NCBI RefSeq assembly: GCF_030410135.1 | Contig: NZ_JAUGQQ010000001.1 | Location: 434,001-498,000, forward strand | DNA from: Aequorivita aurantiaca | GTDB lineage: Bacteria; Bacteroidota; Bacteroidia; Flavobacteriales; Flavobacteriaceae | DNA: 64,000 nucleotides | Direction: 5' to 3' | Shown: in pieces, positions 9,000-17,966 of the stretch | Position numbering within the stretch: the stretch's first letter is position 1 | Layout of the letters: the number at the start of each line of letters is the position of its first letter | Program-made: the position numbers and the translations under genes | The notes under the pieces: model-generated | The model's input: only the letters and a program-made list of their open reading frames with translations | What the model was told of the DNA's origin: nothing | The model's database searches: none

Positions 9000-9005
9000 C
9001 TGCCA

Positions 9006-11147
9006 ATGGATGCTATTTTAAAATACATAACCGCCCAAACCCAACTCCCCCAAAAAAGTGTTGAAAACACGGTGAAACTTTTGAATGAAGACTGCACCAT
9101 TCCTTTCATTTCCCGCTATCGGAAGGAATTGACGGGAAATCTGGATGAGGTTCAAATTGGTGAAATCGTAAAATTCAAAGAGCAATTCGAAGCCTTGGAA
9201 AAGCGGAAAATTACCATTCTAAAATCTTTGGAAGAGCAGGAAGTTTTGACGTCGGAACTACGGAAAAAAATTGAGGAAACTACCGATTTATTCGCTTTGG
9301 AAGATTTGTATTTGCCGTACAAAAAGAAGCGAAAAACAAAGGCAGATACAGCTCGTGAAAACGGTTTGGAACCATTGGCGAAAATTATTATGGCGCAGTC
9401 CCGAAGTATGTCCAGTTCAGAAATATCTTCACTTGCTTCAAAATATATCAAAGGCGACGTGAATTCCGAAGAGGAAGCTTTGGAAGGCGCGCGCCACATT
9501 ATTGCCGATTGGATCAACGAACGCACCGATATCCGAAATATGCTGCGAAATCAATTGGAGCGTTTTGCCATGATTTCAACTAAGGTTGTAAAAAAGTTCG
9601 AAGACGACGAAAAAGCACAGAAATTCCGGGATTATTTTGATTGGAATGAGGCATTGAATAAAATTCCTTCGCATAGATTATTGGCAATTCTTCGGGCAAC
9701 TACGGAGGGATTTATTCGCCAAAAGATTGAAATTGATGATGAAAAAGCTCTTTTTAAAATTGAAGAACGCATCATAAAATCATTCGATTCCGCTTCAACA
9801 CAAATAAAACTTGCTATTGAAGATAGTTACAAACGTCTTTTGTTTCCGGCCCTTTCAAATGAAACACTTTCCGCAGCAAAGGAGAAAGCTGATGAGACCG
9901 CAATACATGTTTTCGCAAAAAATTTGAAACAGCTTTTGCTTGGTTCGCCATTGGGCGAAAAGCGCGTTTTGGCAATTGACCCAGGTTTTAGAAGCGGTTG
10001 CAAAGTTGTTTGCCTCGATGCCCAAGGAAATTTGCAACACAATGAAACCATTTATCCGCACGCCCCAAAAAACGATACGAAAGGGGCGATGAAAAAAATA
10101 AGTTCGCTCGCCGATGCCCATAAAATTGAGGCTATTGCGATTGGAAACGGAACGGCTTCCCGCGAAACGGAACAGTTTATAAAACGAATCCAGTTTAAAA
10201 ATTCAATTCAGGTTTTTGTGGTCAGCGAGGCTGGCGCATCTATTTATTCGGCTTCAAAAATTGCACGCGATGAATTCCCAAATTATGATGTTACCGTTCG
10301 TGGCGCGGTTTCCATCGGTCGCCGTTTGCAGGATCCGTTGGCGGAATTGGTAAAAATTGATGCAAAATCCATCGGTGTTGGGCAATATCAGCACGATGTT
10401 GATCAAACGAAATTGAAAAGTTCGCTGGACACTTCGGTGGAATTGTGTGTGAATTCCGTGGGCGTAAATATAAATACCGCAAGCGTTCCGCTGTTGAGTT
10501 ATGTTTCCGGAATCGGTCCAAAATTGGCTGAAAATGTCGTAAACTATCGCGAGGAAAACGGTGCTTTTTCTTCACGGGAAGCAATAAAAAAAGTCCCACG
10601 TTTGGGTGGAAAGGCTTTTGAACAGGCAGCTGGATTTTTAAGAATTAAAAACGGTGAAAATCCGCTTGACGATTCTTCGGTGCATCCGGAAAGTTATGCG
10701 GTTGTTTCAAAAATGGCTAAGGATGAAAAAGTAAAAGTTTCGGAATTGATTGGAAATAAACCACTTCTTCAAAAAATAAATCTGGAAAATTACATTTCGG
10801 AAAAGATTGGGCTTCCAACTTTACAGGATATTTTAAAGGAATTGGAAAAACCGGGATTGGACATTCGCGAAGCCGCTAAAGTTTTCACATTCAATCAAAA
10901 TATCAAAACCATTGCTGATTTACAGGAAGGCCAACTGCTGCCCGGCATTGTCAATAATATTACCAATTTTGGCGCTTTTGTGGATATTGGAATTAAGGAA
11001 AGTGGATTGATTCACGTTTCAAATCTTTCCGATTCGTTTGTTTCAGATGTTAATGAGTACGTGCATCTTCATCAACAAATTGTTGTAAAAGTTTTGGACG
11101 TGGATGTACCTCGGAAGCGTATTCAACTGAAGCTTCATAAACTGTAG
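9006..11147 (+). CDS. tex: Tex-family S1 RNA-binding protein
   Basis: Tex (YhgF) is a cytoplasmic nucleic-acid-binding protein linked to transcription and RNA turnover. The 713-residue protein shows the full order: a helical N-terminal Tex domain, a YqgF/RNase H-like domain (RVLAIDPGFRSGCKVVCLD, about residues 322-340), tandem helix-hairpin-helix motifs (VSGIGPKLAENVVNYREENG, then LGGKAFEQAAGFLRI), and a C-terminal S1 domain (GIVNNITNFGAFVDIGIKES to RIQLKLHKL). Length and order match the family. No operon partner is evident; the EamA gene follows after about 100 bases. Confidence 0.95.
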   Translation: MDAILKYITAQTQLPQKSVENTVKLLNEDCTIPFISRYRKELTGNLDEVQIGEIVKFKEQFEALEKRKITILKSLEEQEVLTSELRKKIEETTDLFALEDLYLPYKKKRKTKADTARENGLEPLAKIIMAQSRSMSSSEISSLASKYIKGDVNSEEEALEGARHIIADWINERTDIRNMLRNQLERFAMISTKVVKKFEDDEKAQKFRDYFDWNEALNKIPSHRLLAILRATTEGFIRQKIEIDDEKALFKIEERIIKSFDSASTQIKLAIEDSYKRLLFPALSNETLSAAKEKADETAIHVFAKNLKQLLLGSPLGEKRVLAIDPGFRSGCKVVCLDAQGNLQHNETIYPHAPKNDTKGAMKKISSLADAHKIEAIAIGNGTASRETEQFIKRIQFKNSIQVFVVSEAGASIYSASKIARDEFPNYDVTVRGAVSIGRRLQDPLAELVKIDAKSIGVGQYQHDVDQTKLKSSLDTSVELCVNSVGVNINTASVPLLSYVSGIGPKLAENVVNYREENGAFSSREAIKKVPRLGGKAFEQAAGFLRIKNGENPLDDSSVHPESYAVVSKMAKDEKVKVSELIGNKPLLQKINLENYISEKIGLPTLQDILKELEKPGLDIREAAKVFTFNQNIKTIADLQEGQLLPGIVNNITNFGAFVDIGIKESGLIHVSNLSDSFVSDVNEYVHLHQQIVVKVLDVDVPRKRIQLKLHKL

Positions 11148-11246
11148 CGCACGTTAATTATTTCCAAATGTTGCAATTTGTAATCGGCCAACGATTATTA
11201 AAGCCTAATTTCGCGGTTTTATTTTAATCTGCTCAATTTCAGTTTT

Positions 11247-12140
11247 ATGACAAAGCCCAGAATTGCCCTTGTCATTGGAATAATTTGTATTTCCATTTTC
11301 CCAATTTTAGTAAAACTCAACTTGTCGCCGGGTGTTATTTCGGCATTTTATAGAATGGCGATTGCGGCGGCGTTGCTGGTTCCATTCACAGTTTTGGCTG
11401 GAAAACTGAAAATTCCATCTTTAAAAATCTTACTGCTCACAATTTTGTGCGGTGCCATTTTCGCGGGTGATGTTGCTGTTTGGAATATATCAATTCAGGA
11501 ATCTACAGCTACGCAAGCAACATTACTTACCAACCTTTCACCCGTTTGGGTTGGGGTTGGCGCGTTTTTATTTTTAAAAAATAAACCTACTCTTAATTTT
11601 TGGATTGGTACTGCAATTGCCATTTTTGGAATGATTATGCTAGTAGGTTTTCACTTTTTTATGGAATTGGATTTCGACCTCGCCTTTGTGTTTGCAATAC
11701 TTTCGGGTATTTTTTACGCTATTTATATGCTGTTGAGCAAATACGTGCTTTACGATGTTGAGGTGCTTCCATTTATAACAGTTAGCACCCTTTCTTCGGC
11801 TTTCTTTTTAGCGATTTTGAGTTATTTTCTTGGGGAACCTTTTTCGGGTTTTAGCGATATGGGGTGGATTGTTTTGGTTATTCAAGGCGTTGTTTGCCAA
11901 TTATTGGCGTGGCTGCTTTTGGGGTATGCAACCAAACACATGCGGGCAACGAGGGTTTCCGTTAGTTTGTTGGGACAAGCCGTTTTGACAGCTATTTTGG
12001 CGTGGCTTTTTATTGGGGAAGAAATAAGTTTGCAGATGATTTTGGGTGGGGTAATTCTCTTATTCGGAATTCGAATTACTTTTTATTCGAAGAAATTGGG
12101 GTTTAATGCACTATTTAAAAAGCTGCCAAATTCTCAATGA
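11247..12140 (+). CDS. EamA/DMT-family transporter
   Basis: A 297-residue inner-membrane protein with about ten hydrophobic segments arranged as two EamA (drug/metabolite transporter) repeats: residues about 5-138, with the typical NLSPVWVGVGAFLF, and about 149-287, ending ILAWLFIGEEISLQMILGG. Members export small metabolites or amino acids; substrate cannot be told from sequence. The start is the first ATG after a roughly 100-base gap. The last codons overlap the next small gene by 4 bases (ATGA), suggesting co-translation. Confidence 0.88.
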   Translation: MTKPRIALVIGIICISIFPILVKLNLSPGVISAFYRMAIAAALLVPFTVLAGKLKIPSLKILLLTILCGAIFAGDVAVWNISIQESTATQATLLTNLSPVWVGVGAFLFLKNKPTLNFWIGTAIAIFGMIMLVGFHFFMELDFDLAFVFAILSGIFYAIYMLLSKYVLYDVEVLPFITVSTLSSAFFLAILSYFLGEPFSGFSDMGWIVLVIQGVVCQLLAWLLLGYATKHMRATRVSVSLLGQAVLTAILAWLFIGEEISLQMILGGVILLFGIRITFYSKKLGFNALFKKLPNSQ

Positions 12141-12319
12141 GTAAAAATAAAAAAGAAAAGTCGGAAAAGAAGAAACACTTTAAAACCGAATGCTGCGAAA
12201 AATATCTGAAAAAAGGAGAACACAAACGTTGCAAGCGTTGCCCGTCATTTGATCTTTCGGAAGCAATACGGTTGCAGCGACTTCAAAAACTGCAGCTTGA
12301 TATCAATACCGACGATTAA
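12137..12319 (+). CDS. Small basic Cys-containing protein
   Basis: A 60-residue protein that starts with a Lys-rich stretch (KNKKEKSEKKKHFK) and then carries four cysteines as TECCEKYL and RCKRCPSF, a pattern that could bind zinc. The C-terminal third is helical and ends DINTDD. It overlaps the transporter gene by 4 bases and ends 3 bases before recQ, which converges on it. The tight coupling and coding-like composition argue it is real. I do not recognise the family; an RNA- or DNA-binding role would be speculation. Confidence 0.65.
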   Translation: MSKNKKEKSEKKKHFKTECCEKYLKKGEHKRCKRCPSFDLSEAIRLQRLQKLQLDINTDD

Positions 12320-12322
12320 AAA

Positions 12323-14401
12323 TTAAAGATAAAGTCCCAATTTAATTTTCCAATACGGAATTTTCCCGTCAAAATATTCGAAATAGGGTTTGAGCGCTTC
12401 CGGTTTCTCAAGGGTTTTTTCGGCCTTTTTTACTTGCTGAATTTCTTCGGAAGTAATGAATTGTGAAAAGTCGAAATCACTTCCCAATTGATGCATTTTG
12501 ATGAAATGCCCATAAACTGAATCTTCGGAAAGTCCACGTTTTTCAGCAATTTCTAAAGGGGAATAGTTTTCTTCAACAAACATTCTAAAGCTTCTTTCGT
12601 GAGTGGGAATATTGGTATCCAAGCTATCCAAATGCCGATTGATTACTTTTAGAAAATCATCGGCATATTTTTCAAGCTTTGCTGCACCAACACCCGAAAT
12701 AGCTGCAAACTCCTCTCGGGTTCGCGGTTGTTTATGTTCCATGTCCTCCAGAGTTGCATCGCTGAAAACCACAAATGCGGGCTTATTTATTTCCTGTGCA
12801 AGTTTTAAGCGAAGTTGCCGAAGTTTATGAAAAAGTTCGGCCCGTTTTCTTTTTACTTTTTCTATAGCGGGCTGTTCTTTTTCCTGAAGTAGATTTGCAA
12901 GCCTTACTTTTTTTTCTTCAAATAAAACTTTTTTTGCAAGTGGCGTGAGCAGTAGCCTGCCGTTTTCGTGAAAATAGATTTGCAAAACGCCTTGGTTTAA
13001 AAGTTGGATAGCATATTGTTGAAGGTCCCGCCACGGAATATCCTTCGCTGCGCCAAAGGTTTTGAGACGCTGATATCCTTTGTCAAAAACCTGCGCATTT
13101 TGCGAACCGCGGAGCACGTCCAACACCATCCCCAAAGCTTCCTGTTCCTGTAATCGGGCTACGGCAGAGCAAACTTTTTGGGCGATTAGTGTGCCGTCAA
13201 AATATTTGGGCGGGGTTTTGCAGATGTCACAATTGCCGCAGTCTTCGGTTATGTGTTCGCCAAAATATCCAAGCAGGGCTTTTCGGCGGCAACTCAATGC
13301 TTCGGCATATTGCTGCATACGTTCCAATTTCGCCAATTGATAAGTTTCGGTTTCGGAACCTTCAGCAAATTTCCGAAGCATAATTACATCGGCAAAACTG
13401 TAGAAGAGAATAGTGTCCGCCGGCGAACCGTCGCGACCGCTTCGGCCAATTTCTTGATAATATCCGTCAATATTTTTCGGCATATTATAATGGATCACCC
13501 AGCGAACATTGCTCTTGTCAATCCCCATCCCAAACGCAATAGTAGCAACGATTATAGGAGTGCTATCATTGAGGAAATTTTCTTGTATTTGGGTTCGCTC
13601 TTCGGAAGTCAATCCGGCGTGATAGGCTTCAGTTCTATATCCGTTTGCGGAAAGGGTCGCCGCAAGTTTTTCCGTGCTTTTTCGGCTCAGACAATAAATG
13701 ATTCCATTTTCGTCGCGATGTCTTTTTAGAAAATCAAGTATCTGTTTATTGCGGTTTTGTCCGGGGCGAACATCCAAATATAAATTTGGGCGATCAAAGG
13801 AAGCAATGAAAATTTTTGCGTTTGGAATTGTAAGTTGGTTGGCAATATCTTCACGGGTGGCCCTATCTGCCGTAGCCGTCAAAGCGATTAAAGGAATCTT
13901 TGGAAATTGCTCTTTTAAACTTTTCAGTTGCGTATAGGCAGGGCGAAAATCGTGTCCCCAAGTGGAAATGCAATGCGCTTCATCAATGGCAAAAAGGCTG
14001 ATTTTTATTGAATTCAGAATAAAATTCAATTGCGGTAGGCTTTCGGGCGCGACGTACAAAAGTTTTAATTCCCCGTTTTGAAGATTTTTTAAAATCTGTT
14101 GTTGTGCCTCGTAAGGTTGTGAACTATTGAAAAATGCAGCTGAAATTCCGTTGGCCTTCAATGCATCCACTTGATCTTTCATTAAAGCGATGAGTGGTGA
14201 AATAACAATCGCGGTTCCATCCAACGCCAAGGCTGGCAATTGATAACACAACGATTTTCCACCGCCTGTGGGCATAATGGCAATGGTGTCTTTTTGGTCT
14301 AATACATTATTTATTATTTCTTCCTGGTTTGGAAGAAATTGGTCGTAACCGAAATGCGTTTTAAGCAAATCGAAAATAGGGTGCTGGGTAGTTGTTTCCA
14401 T
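12323..14401 (-). CDS. recQ: ATP-dependent DNA helicase RecQ
   Basis: A 3'-5' DNA helicase of recombination and replication-fork repair. The 692-residue protein has the expected order: RecA-like domain 1 with Walker A MPTGGGKS (Lys49) and DEAH box DEAHCISTWGHDFRP (about 138), RecA-like domain 2 with IGRSGRDGSPA, a zinc-binding region with CRRKALLGYFGE and CGNCDIC, a winged-helix RQC domain, an HRDC domain (about 525-605) and a C-terminal helix-turn-helix (YSPLEIAEKRGLSEDSVYGH). This C-terminal extension is usual for Bacteroidota RecQ. It is separated from ssb upstream by a terminator, so it likely has its own promoter within the short gap. Confidence 0.96.
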   Translation of the reverse strand: METTTQHPIFDLLKTHFGYDQFLPNQEEIINNVLDQKDTIAIMPTGGGKSLCYQLPALALDGTAIVISPLIALMKDQVDALKANGISAAFFNSSQPYEAQQQILKNLQNGELKLLYVAPESLPQLNFILNSIKISLFAIDEAHCISTWGHDFRPAYTQLKSLKEQFPKIPLIALTATADRATREDIANQLTIPNAKIFIASFDRPNLYLDVRPGQNRNKQILDFLKRHRDENGIIYCLSRKSTEKLAATLSANGYRTEAYHAGLTSEERTQIQENFLNDSTPIIVATIAFGMGIDKSNVRWVIHYNMPKNIDGYYQEIGRSGRDGSPADTILFYSFADVIMLRKFAEGSETETYQLAKLERMQQYAEALSCRRKALLGYFGEHITEDCGNCDICKTPPKYFDGTLIAQKVCSAVARLQEQEALGMVLDVLRGSQNAQVFDKGYQRLKTFGAAKDIPWRDLQQYAIQLLNQGVLQIYFHENGRLLLTPLAKKVLFEEKKVRLANLLQEKEQPAIEKVKRKRAELFHKLRQLRLKLAQEINKPAFVVFSDATLEDMEHKQPRTREEFAAISGVGAAKLEKYADDFLKVINRHLDSLDTNIPTHERSFRMFVEENYSPLEIAEKRGLSEDSVYGHFIKMHQLGSDFDFSQFITSEEIQQVKKAEKTLEKPEALKPYFEYFDGKIPYWKIKLGLYL

Positions 14402-14435
14402 TTTTGTAAAAATAACGATTCAAACTATAAATAAA

Positions 14436-14466
14436 ATAAACCCCCGCCAAAAGCGGGGGTTTGGTT
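14436..14466 (-). terminator. Rho-independent terminator after ssb
   Basis: AACCCCCGC-CAAAA-GCGGGGGTT forms a strong G+C stem. Read on the minus strand it is followed by TTTTATTTTA. It sits between ssb and recQ, both minus strand, and so ends ssb transcription. Confidence 0.88.
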
Positions 14467-14476
14467 GGCCAGTCAT

Positions 14477-14812
14477 TTATTTACTCCCCAGCATGACTAG
14501 CTCATTGCATACTACCTCGGTTATATATCTTTTATTTCCGTCTTTGTCATCATAGGAACGCGAAGTTAGTTTTCCTTCCACTGCCACTTCTTTTCCTTTG
14601 GTTACATAATTTTCAATAATTTCTGCGGTTTTCCCCCAGGCCACGATATTGTGCCATTGGGTATCCGTAACCTTTTCACCTTTTTGGTTTTTGTAGGTTT
14701 CATTTGTGGCGATGCTGAACTTTGCAAGTTTTCTCCCGCCATCAAGATTTGTAATTTCAGGATCCTTTCCTAAGTTTCCAATCAACTGTACTTTGTTTCT
14801 AAGTGTGCTCAT
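14477..14812 (-). CDS. ssb: Single-stranded DNA-binding protein, short form
   Basis: An OB-fold protein that coats single-stranded DNA. The 111 residues cover only the DNA-binding fold: LRNKVQLIGNLGKDPEI at the start, FSIATNETYKN, the DTQWHNIVAWGKTAEI core, and GKLTSRSYDDKDGNKRYITEV. The protein ends at ELVMLGSK, without the Gly/Pro-rich linker and the acidic DDDIPF-type tip that bacterial SSBs use to recruit partner proteins. Short SSBs like this occur in Bacteroidota, usually alongside a longer copy elsewhere. It has its own terminator. A TAAGTTTG element (minus strand, 14873-14880) is a possible -7. Confidence 0.92.
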   Translation of the reverse strand: MSTLRNKVQLIGNLGKDPEITNLDGGRKLAKFSIATNETYKNQKGEKVTDTQWHNIVAWGKTAEIIENYVTKGKEVAVEGKLTSRSYDDKDGNKRYITEVVCNELVMLGSK

Positions 14813-15034
14813 GATTTCTAAATTTTACTGTTAAACAATTGATACTATCGAACTTCAAATTATTCGACAGGGCAAACTTACTTACAGCTTTAAATTTTAA
14901 TCGGTAGTTACTTATTTACTTTCGTTTATAGTTGTTTGTAACCGTTTGTAAATAAATAAATGTCTGGAAATCAAAGTATAAAATTTATTCTTTTTAGGAT
15001 TTGAAAATGGAAAATATTATCAATTGAAATAAAA
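14813..15034. other. Intergenic region upstream of ssb
   Basis: A+T-rich with no gene visible on either strand. It must hold the ssb promoter; the best candidate is TAAGTTTG on the minus strand at 14873-14880, about 60 bases before the start. No convincing -33 element and no clear palindrome were found. Confidence 0.4.
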
Positions 15035-15060
15035 AAATCCCGGCTTTACCGGGATTTTGT
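15033..15060 (-). terminator. Rho-independent terminator after ferritin-like genes
   Basis: AAAATCCCGG-CTTTA-CCGGGATTTT pairs over ten bases. Read on the minus strand it is followed by a run of T residues. It lies 26 bases past the stop of the second ferritin-like gene. Confidence 0.88.
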
Positions 15061-15085
15061 AAAATAATAATTGAAATAATTTGAT

Positions 15086-15901
15086 TTAAGACACAATAAA
15101 AACGCCGGCAATGGCATTAACTTCAGCCATGGTTAATGGCTCATCGAACGCTTCAGTTACGGCATTATCTCCGCCGGCACTTCCAAACAACCCGGCAAGA
15201 TCTACCCCACCTTGGATGAGATTTTGTTCCCCAGCGTAAATTCCGCTAAACGCATCGGGTAATGTGTTATTATTACGGGTAATCCAGCCCTTTTCTCCTC
15301 TCATTCTTCTTACCTGTGAAGCATGCCGTGCTTCCACGGAATGGATTTGAAGTGCATAGGTCAATAAGGTATTGTCATTTGCAAGTGCTCCGGCCTGTCC
15401 TTTGTAAGCGCGAACTCCGGTATCCTCAAAGCCTTGGGCAAGGGCCATAAAAGTTGGATAATCGTTGAAAGGGTCGAGCGACAATCCGCCGGGGGTGCCC
15501 GTAAAATCGAAATTTGGTTTATCAATGGCATCATCACCCAATGCGGCCAATAAAAATTGCACATGTGAATCCTCATGTTTTGAAATGGTGCTAAAAACTG
15601 TTTGATCTGCAGGGTCAATCACGCCGCTATCGAGACCCAATTGATAAAATTCCTGTTCCAAATATTCCAACGTAAGTGCAAAATTCAATACATCAATGTT
15701 TGAGGCTTGAAATGCCGCACCGGCCATAGTAGTGGTTGCAGCTTTTGTCTTTGAGCTTGTGGCCGCCAATCCGAAAGGAATTGAGGCCAAGGCTACTCCC
15801 TTTCCAACAGTTTTAAATTGTTGAAAGGAATCTCTTCGGGATCCTTTTTCATTTAAAAGATCCTTATTCGAAAGTATATCTAAGATTTTTATAAAATTCA
15901 T
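15086..15901 (-). CDS. Exported ferritin-like (Ferritin_2) protein
   Basis: A 271-residue protein whose N-terminus carries a twin-arginine-like motif (GSRRDSFQQF) before a hydrophobic stretch ending near ATSSKTKAA, so Tat export to the periplasm is likely. The mature part is a four-helix ferritin-like domain with repeated Glu and His ligands: LTLEYLEQEFYQLG, KHEDSHVQFLLAALG, FEDTGVRAYKG and HSVEARHASQVRR. This matches the Ferritin_2 family related to plant desiccation protein PCC13-62; substrate and activity are not established. It follows the paralogous gene by 26 bases and the two probably form an operon ending at the terminator at 15033. Confidence 0.85.
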   Translation of the reverse strand: MNFIKILDILSNKDLLNEKGSRRDSFQQFKTVGKGVALASIPFGLAATSSKTKAATTTMAGAAFQASNIDVLNFALTLEYLEQEFYQLGLDSGVIDPADQTVFSTISKHEDSHVQFLLAALGDDAIDKPNFDFTGTPGGLSLDPFNDYPTFMALAQGFEDTGVRAYKGQAGALANDNTLLTYALQIHSVEARHASQVRRMRGEKGWITRNNNTLPDAFSGIYAGEQNLIQGGVDLAGLFGSAGGDNAVTEAFDEPLTMAEVNAIAGVFIVS

Positions 15902-15927
15902 GATTATGTTTTTTAGTTGATAATTAA

Positions 15928-16689
15928 TTATTCAGTCGGCAAATTGTTGGCAGTGAATGGGGTTACCACAAAACCGGTTGCAATAACTGCAGCCAAGATT
16001 TCGGGCGGAAGTTGTGCTTTGTCATATGCTTTTTGCGTACCTCCGAGGCCGACTAGAATATCGTCACCTGCGAAATCCATGGAACCGGGATTTAATAAAT
16101 CTCTAATTGCCGAGGCATGTCTGGCCTCAACCGAAACAATTTTACCCGCAAGTCCTAAATAGGTTAGACCCGCAGCGTCACCCACGTTTATCAACTGGCC
16201 AGCACCGTTATAAGCGCTTACGCCGGTATCTTCCAAAACTTTTGAAATTCCAAGTACGGAAGCTCTATCATCAAAATTTACGGAGGAGAAATCAAATTCT
16301 AGGGTGGGGAGCACCTGACTTGCATCAACAACAGAGCTGATTGCTGTTTTGAAAAATTCTCTGTGAATGACCTCGTGGTTATATAAATCCAACATTATTT
16401 GTTTTTCATTGGCGTTCGCCCCTGCATAATATCCACCGTCAAGAACCCTGGTATAAAAAGCCGCCTCAAGCTGCTCAAGCGCGTAGGCATAATTAAGAAT
16501 TCCTAAATTTCCCGAACCCAGATCAAATACATCCGGATTTGGTTCAAAACCTGGGCCGTCGTCGTCATCACTACATCCGGTCATAAATAAAAGCCCGGAA
16601 CCAACGATAGCCGCGCCACTTAGTTTAAGGAATCTTCTTCGATCATTATTGATCAAAGTTTGTAAATTGTTCTGTTTTAATTTTTTCAT
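15928..16689 (-). CDS. Tat-exported ferritin-like lipoprotein
   Basis: A 253-residue paralogue of the next gene. The N-terminus has a clear twin-arginine motif, NNDRRRFLKLSG, followed by a hydrophobic segment and a lipobox (FMTGC), so it is probably exported folded and anchored by a lipid at Cys39. An acidic SDDDDGPG linker follows. The ferritin-like domain shows the same ligand spacing: YALEQLEAAFYTRV, NHEVIHREFFKTA, LEDTGVSAYNG and VSVEARHASAIRDL. As first gene of the pair it is preceded by an 18-base inverted repeat at 16715, a possible operator. Confidence 0.87.
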   Translation of the reverse strand: MKKLKQNNLQTLINNDRRRFLKLSGAAIVGSGLLFMTGCSDDDDGPGFEPNPDVFDLGSGNLGILNYAYALEQLEAAFYTRVLDGGYYAGANANEKQIMLDLYNHEVIHREFFKTAISSVVDASQVLPTLEFDFSSVNFDDRASVLGISKVLEDTGVSAYNGAGQLINVGDAAGLTYLGLAGKIVSVEARHASAIRDLLNPGSMDFAGDDILVGLGGTQKAYDKAQLPPEILAAVIATGFVVTPFTANNLPTE

Positions 16690-16714
16690 AGCGGGTTTTT
16701 TATGGGTTAATTAT

Positions 16715-16732
16715 CAATATTTACGAATATTG
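16715..16732. promoter_or_regulatory. Inverted repeat upstream of the ferritin-like operon
   Basis: CAATATT-TACG-AATATTG is a perfect 7+7 dyad, 26 bases upstream of the first ferritin-like start and about 175 bases before the divergent TMEM175 gene. Position and symmetry suit a repressor site for the minus-strand operon. The binding protein is unknown. Confidence 0.4.
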
Positions 16733-16907
16733 GTGCGAACCGGTTTTTAATGAAAAGTTAAAGTTTTGTTAGTAGTTTTGAGAAAGTAATAAGAACAAAG
16801 CTTTTGATATGAAGAAAATTGAATTTTAGTTTTATTAGTTAGCGAAAACTATATTTGACATTATTCGTTTTAAATTTATTGTCGAGAATCTATACTCTAA
16901 AAATTTA

Positions 16908-17495
16908 ATGATTATGAACAGTAACAGATTGGAAGCATTTAGTGATGGTGTTCTTGCCATTATTATTACTATAATGGTTTTGGAACTAAAAATTCCACAC
17001 GGCACCGATATTGAATCGCTTTTGCCGGTGTTGCCTGTTTTCCTCAGCTATATTCTAAGTTTTATTTATGTGGGGATTTATTGGAACAACCACCACCACA
17101 TGATGCACACCGTCAACACGGTGAGTGGCGGGATGCTTTGGGCGAATTTACATCTGTTGTTTTGGCTTTCTCTGATACCTTTTGTTACTGGTTGGATAGG
17201 CGAAAACCATTTCGCTGAACTGCCCATGGCAATGTACGGCGGAGTACTATTGATGGCTGCCATTGCTTACTTTATTTTGCAGAATAGAATTTTAGCAACG
17301 CAAGCAAAAGATTCACTGTTGGCAAAGGCTGTGGGAAAGGATTTGAAAGGAAAGGTTTCTCCAATTATTTATAGCGTGGCAATCTTATTCGCCTTTTACA
17401 GTCCGTTAGTTGCAGGTTCGCTTTATATTTTGGTGGCCTTGATGTGGTTAATACCCGACAAAAGAATTGAAATAATATTAAAATCAAAGGAATAA
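16908..17495 (+). CDS. TMEM175-family potassium channel-like protein
   Basis: A 195-residue membrane protein with the family signature RLEAFSDGVLAI at residues 7-18: the FSD motif on the first helix that lines the pore in bacterial TMEM175 channels. About five to six membrane segments are visible, with HHHMMHTV after the second. Bacterial members are potassium channels built from shorter subunits than the human protein; the length fits. The gene converges on the CBS-domain gene with no spacing. An ATG two codons further in (16914) is an equally good start. Confidence 0.87.
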   Translation: MIMNSNRLEAFSDGVLAIIITIMVLELKIPHGTDIESLLPVLPVFLSYILSFIYVGIYWNNHHHMMHTVNTVSGGMLWANLHLLFWLSLIPFVTGWIGENHFAELPMAMYGGVLLMAAIAYFILQNRILATQAKDSLLAKAVGKDLKGKVSPIIYSVAILFAFYSPLVAGSLYILVALMWLIPDKRIEIILKSKE

Positions 17496-17966
17496 CTACC
17501 AGGTTTGGCCCTTCAACTTCATTGCAGCACGCAAAACGTCACTTTGACTGATTTGCCCTACCAATTTTCCTTTTTCCAATATAGGAAAACGGCGGTGTTT
17601 TGATTCCAGAAATTTATTGGCAGCGTCCAATACGTTCATATCCCCATCAATAGTATCAACGTTCCTTATCATATGGTGCTCCACCTTTACATCTTCCATG
17701 GGATGATTGTGGTAGCGGGAGTCACTGAGTTGTTTCATACAGTCCCCCTCGGAAATAATCCCGACCAATTCATTTTTTTCATTTATAACGGGTCCACCTG
17801 AAATTCTCTTTTGCAAGAGTACTTCCATAACCTCCAAAATGGACTGTTCCGGCCTAAAGGTTATAAGTTTACGGGTCATATAATCTGAAACCTTTATTTT
17901 TTCCGAAGAACCTTTTTTGGGCTTCGCCCTTCTGCCAATAAAACTTTTAATTCCCATAGTTTCCAA
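17496..17966 (-). CDS. CBS-domain pair protein
   Basis: A 156-residue soluble protein made of two CBS domains: about residues 28-85 (VSDYMTRKLITFRPEQSIL to ELVGIISEGD) and 95-150 (HHMIRNVDTIDGDMNVLDA to GKLVGQISQSDVLRAA). CBS pairs bind adenosine nucleotides and usually regulate a partner; here the protein is free-standing. A basic N-terminal tail (RRAKPKKGSSEK) precedes. It converges on the TMEM175 channel gene. CBS domains often gate channels, but convergent genes are not co-transcribed, so a link is speculative. Confidence 0.88.
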   Translation of the reverse strand: METMGIKSFIGRRAKPKKGSSEKIKVSDYMTRKLITFRPEQSILEVMEVLLQKRISGGPVINEKNELVGIISEGDCMKQLSDSRYHNHPMEDVKVEHHMIRNVDTIDGDMNVLDAANKFLESKHRRFPILEKGKLVGQISQSDVLRAAMKLKGQTW

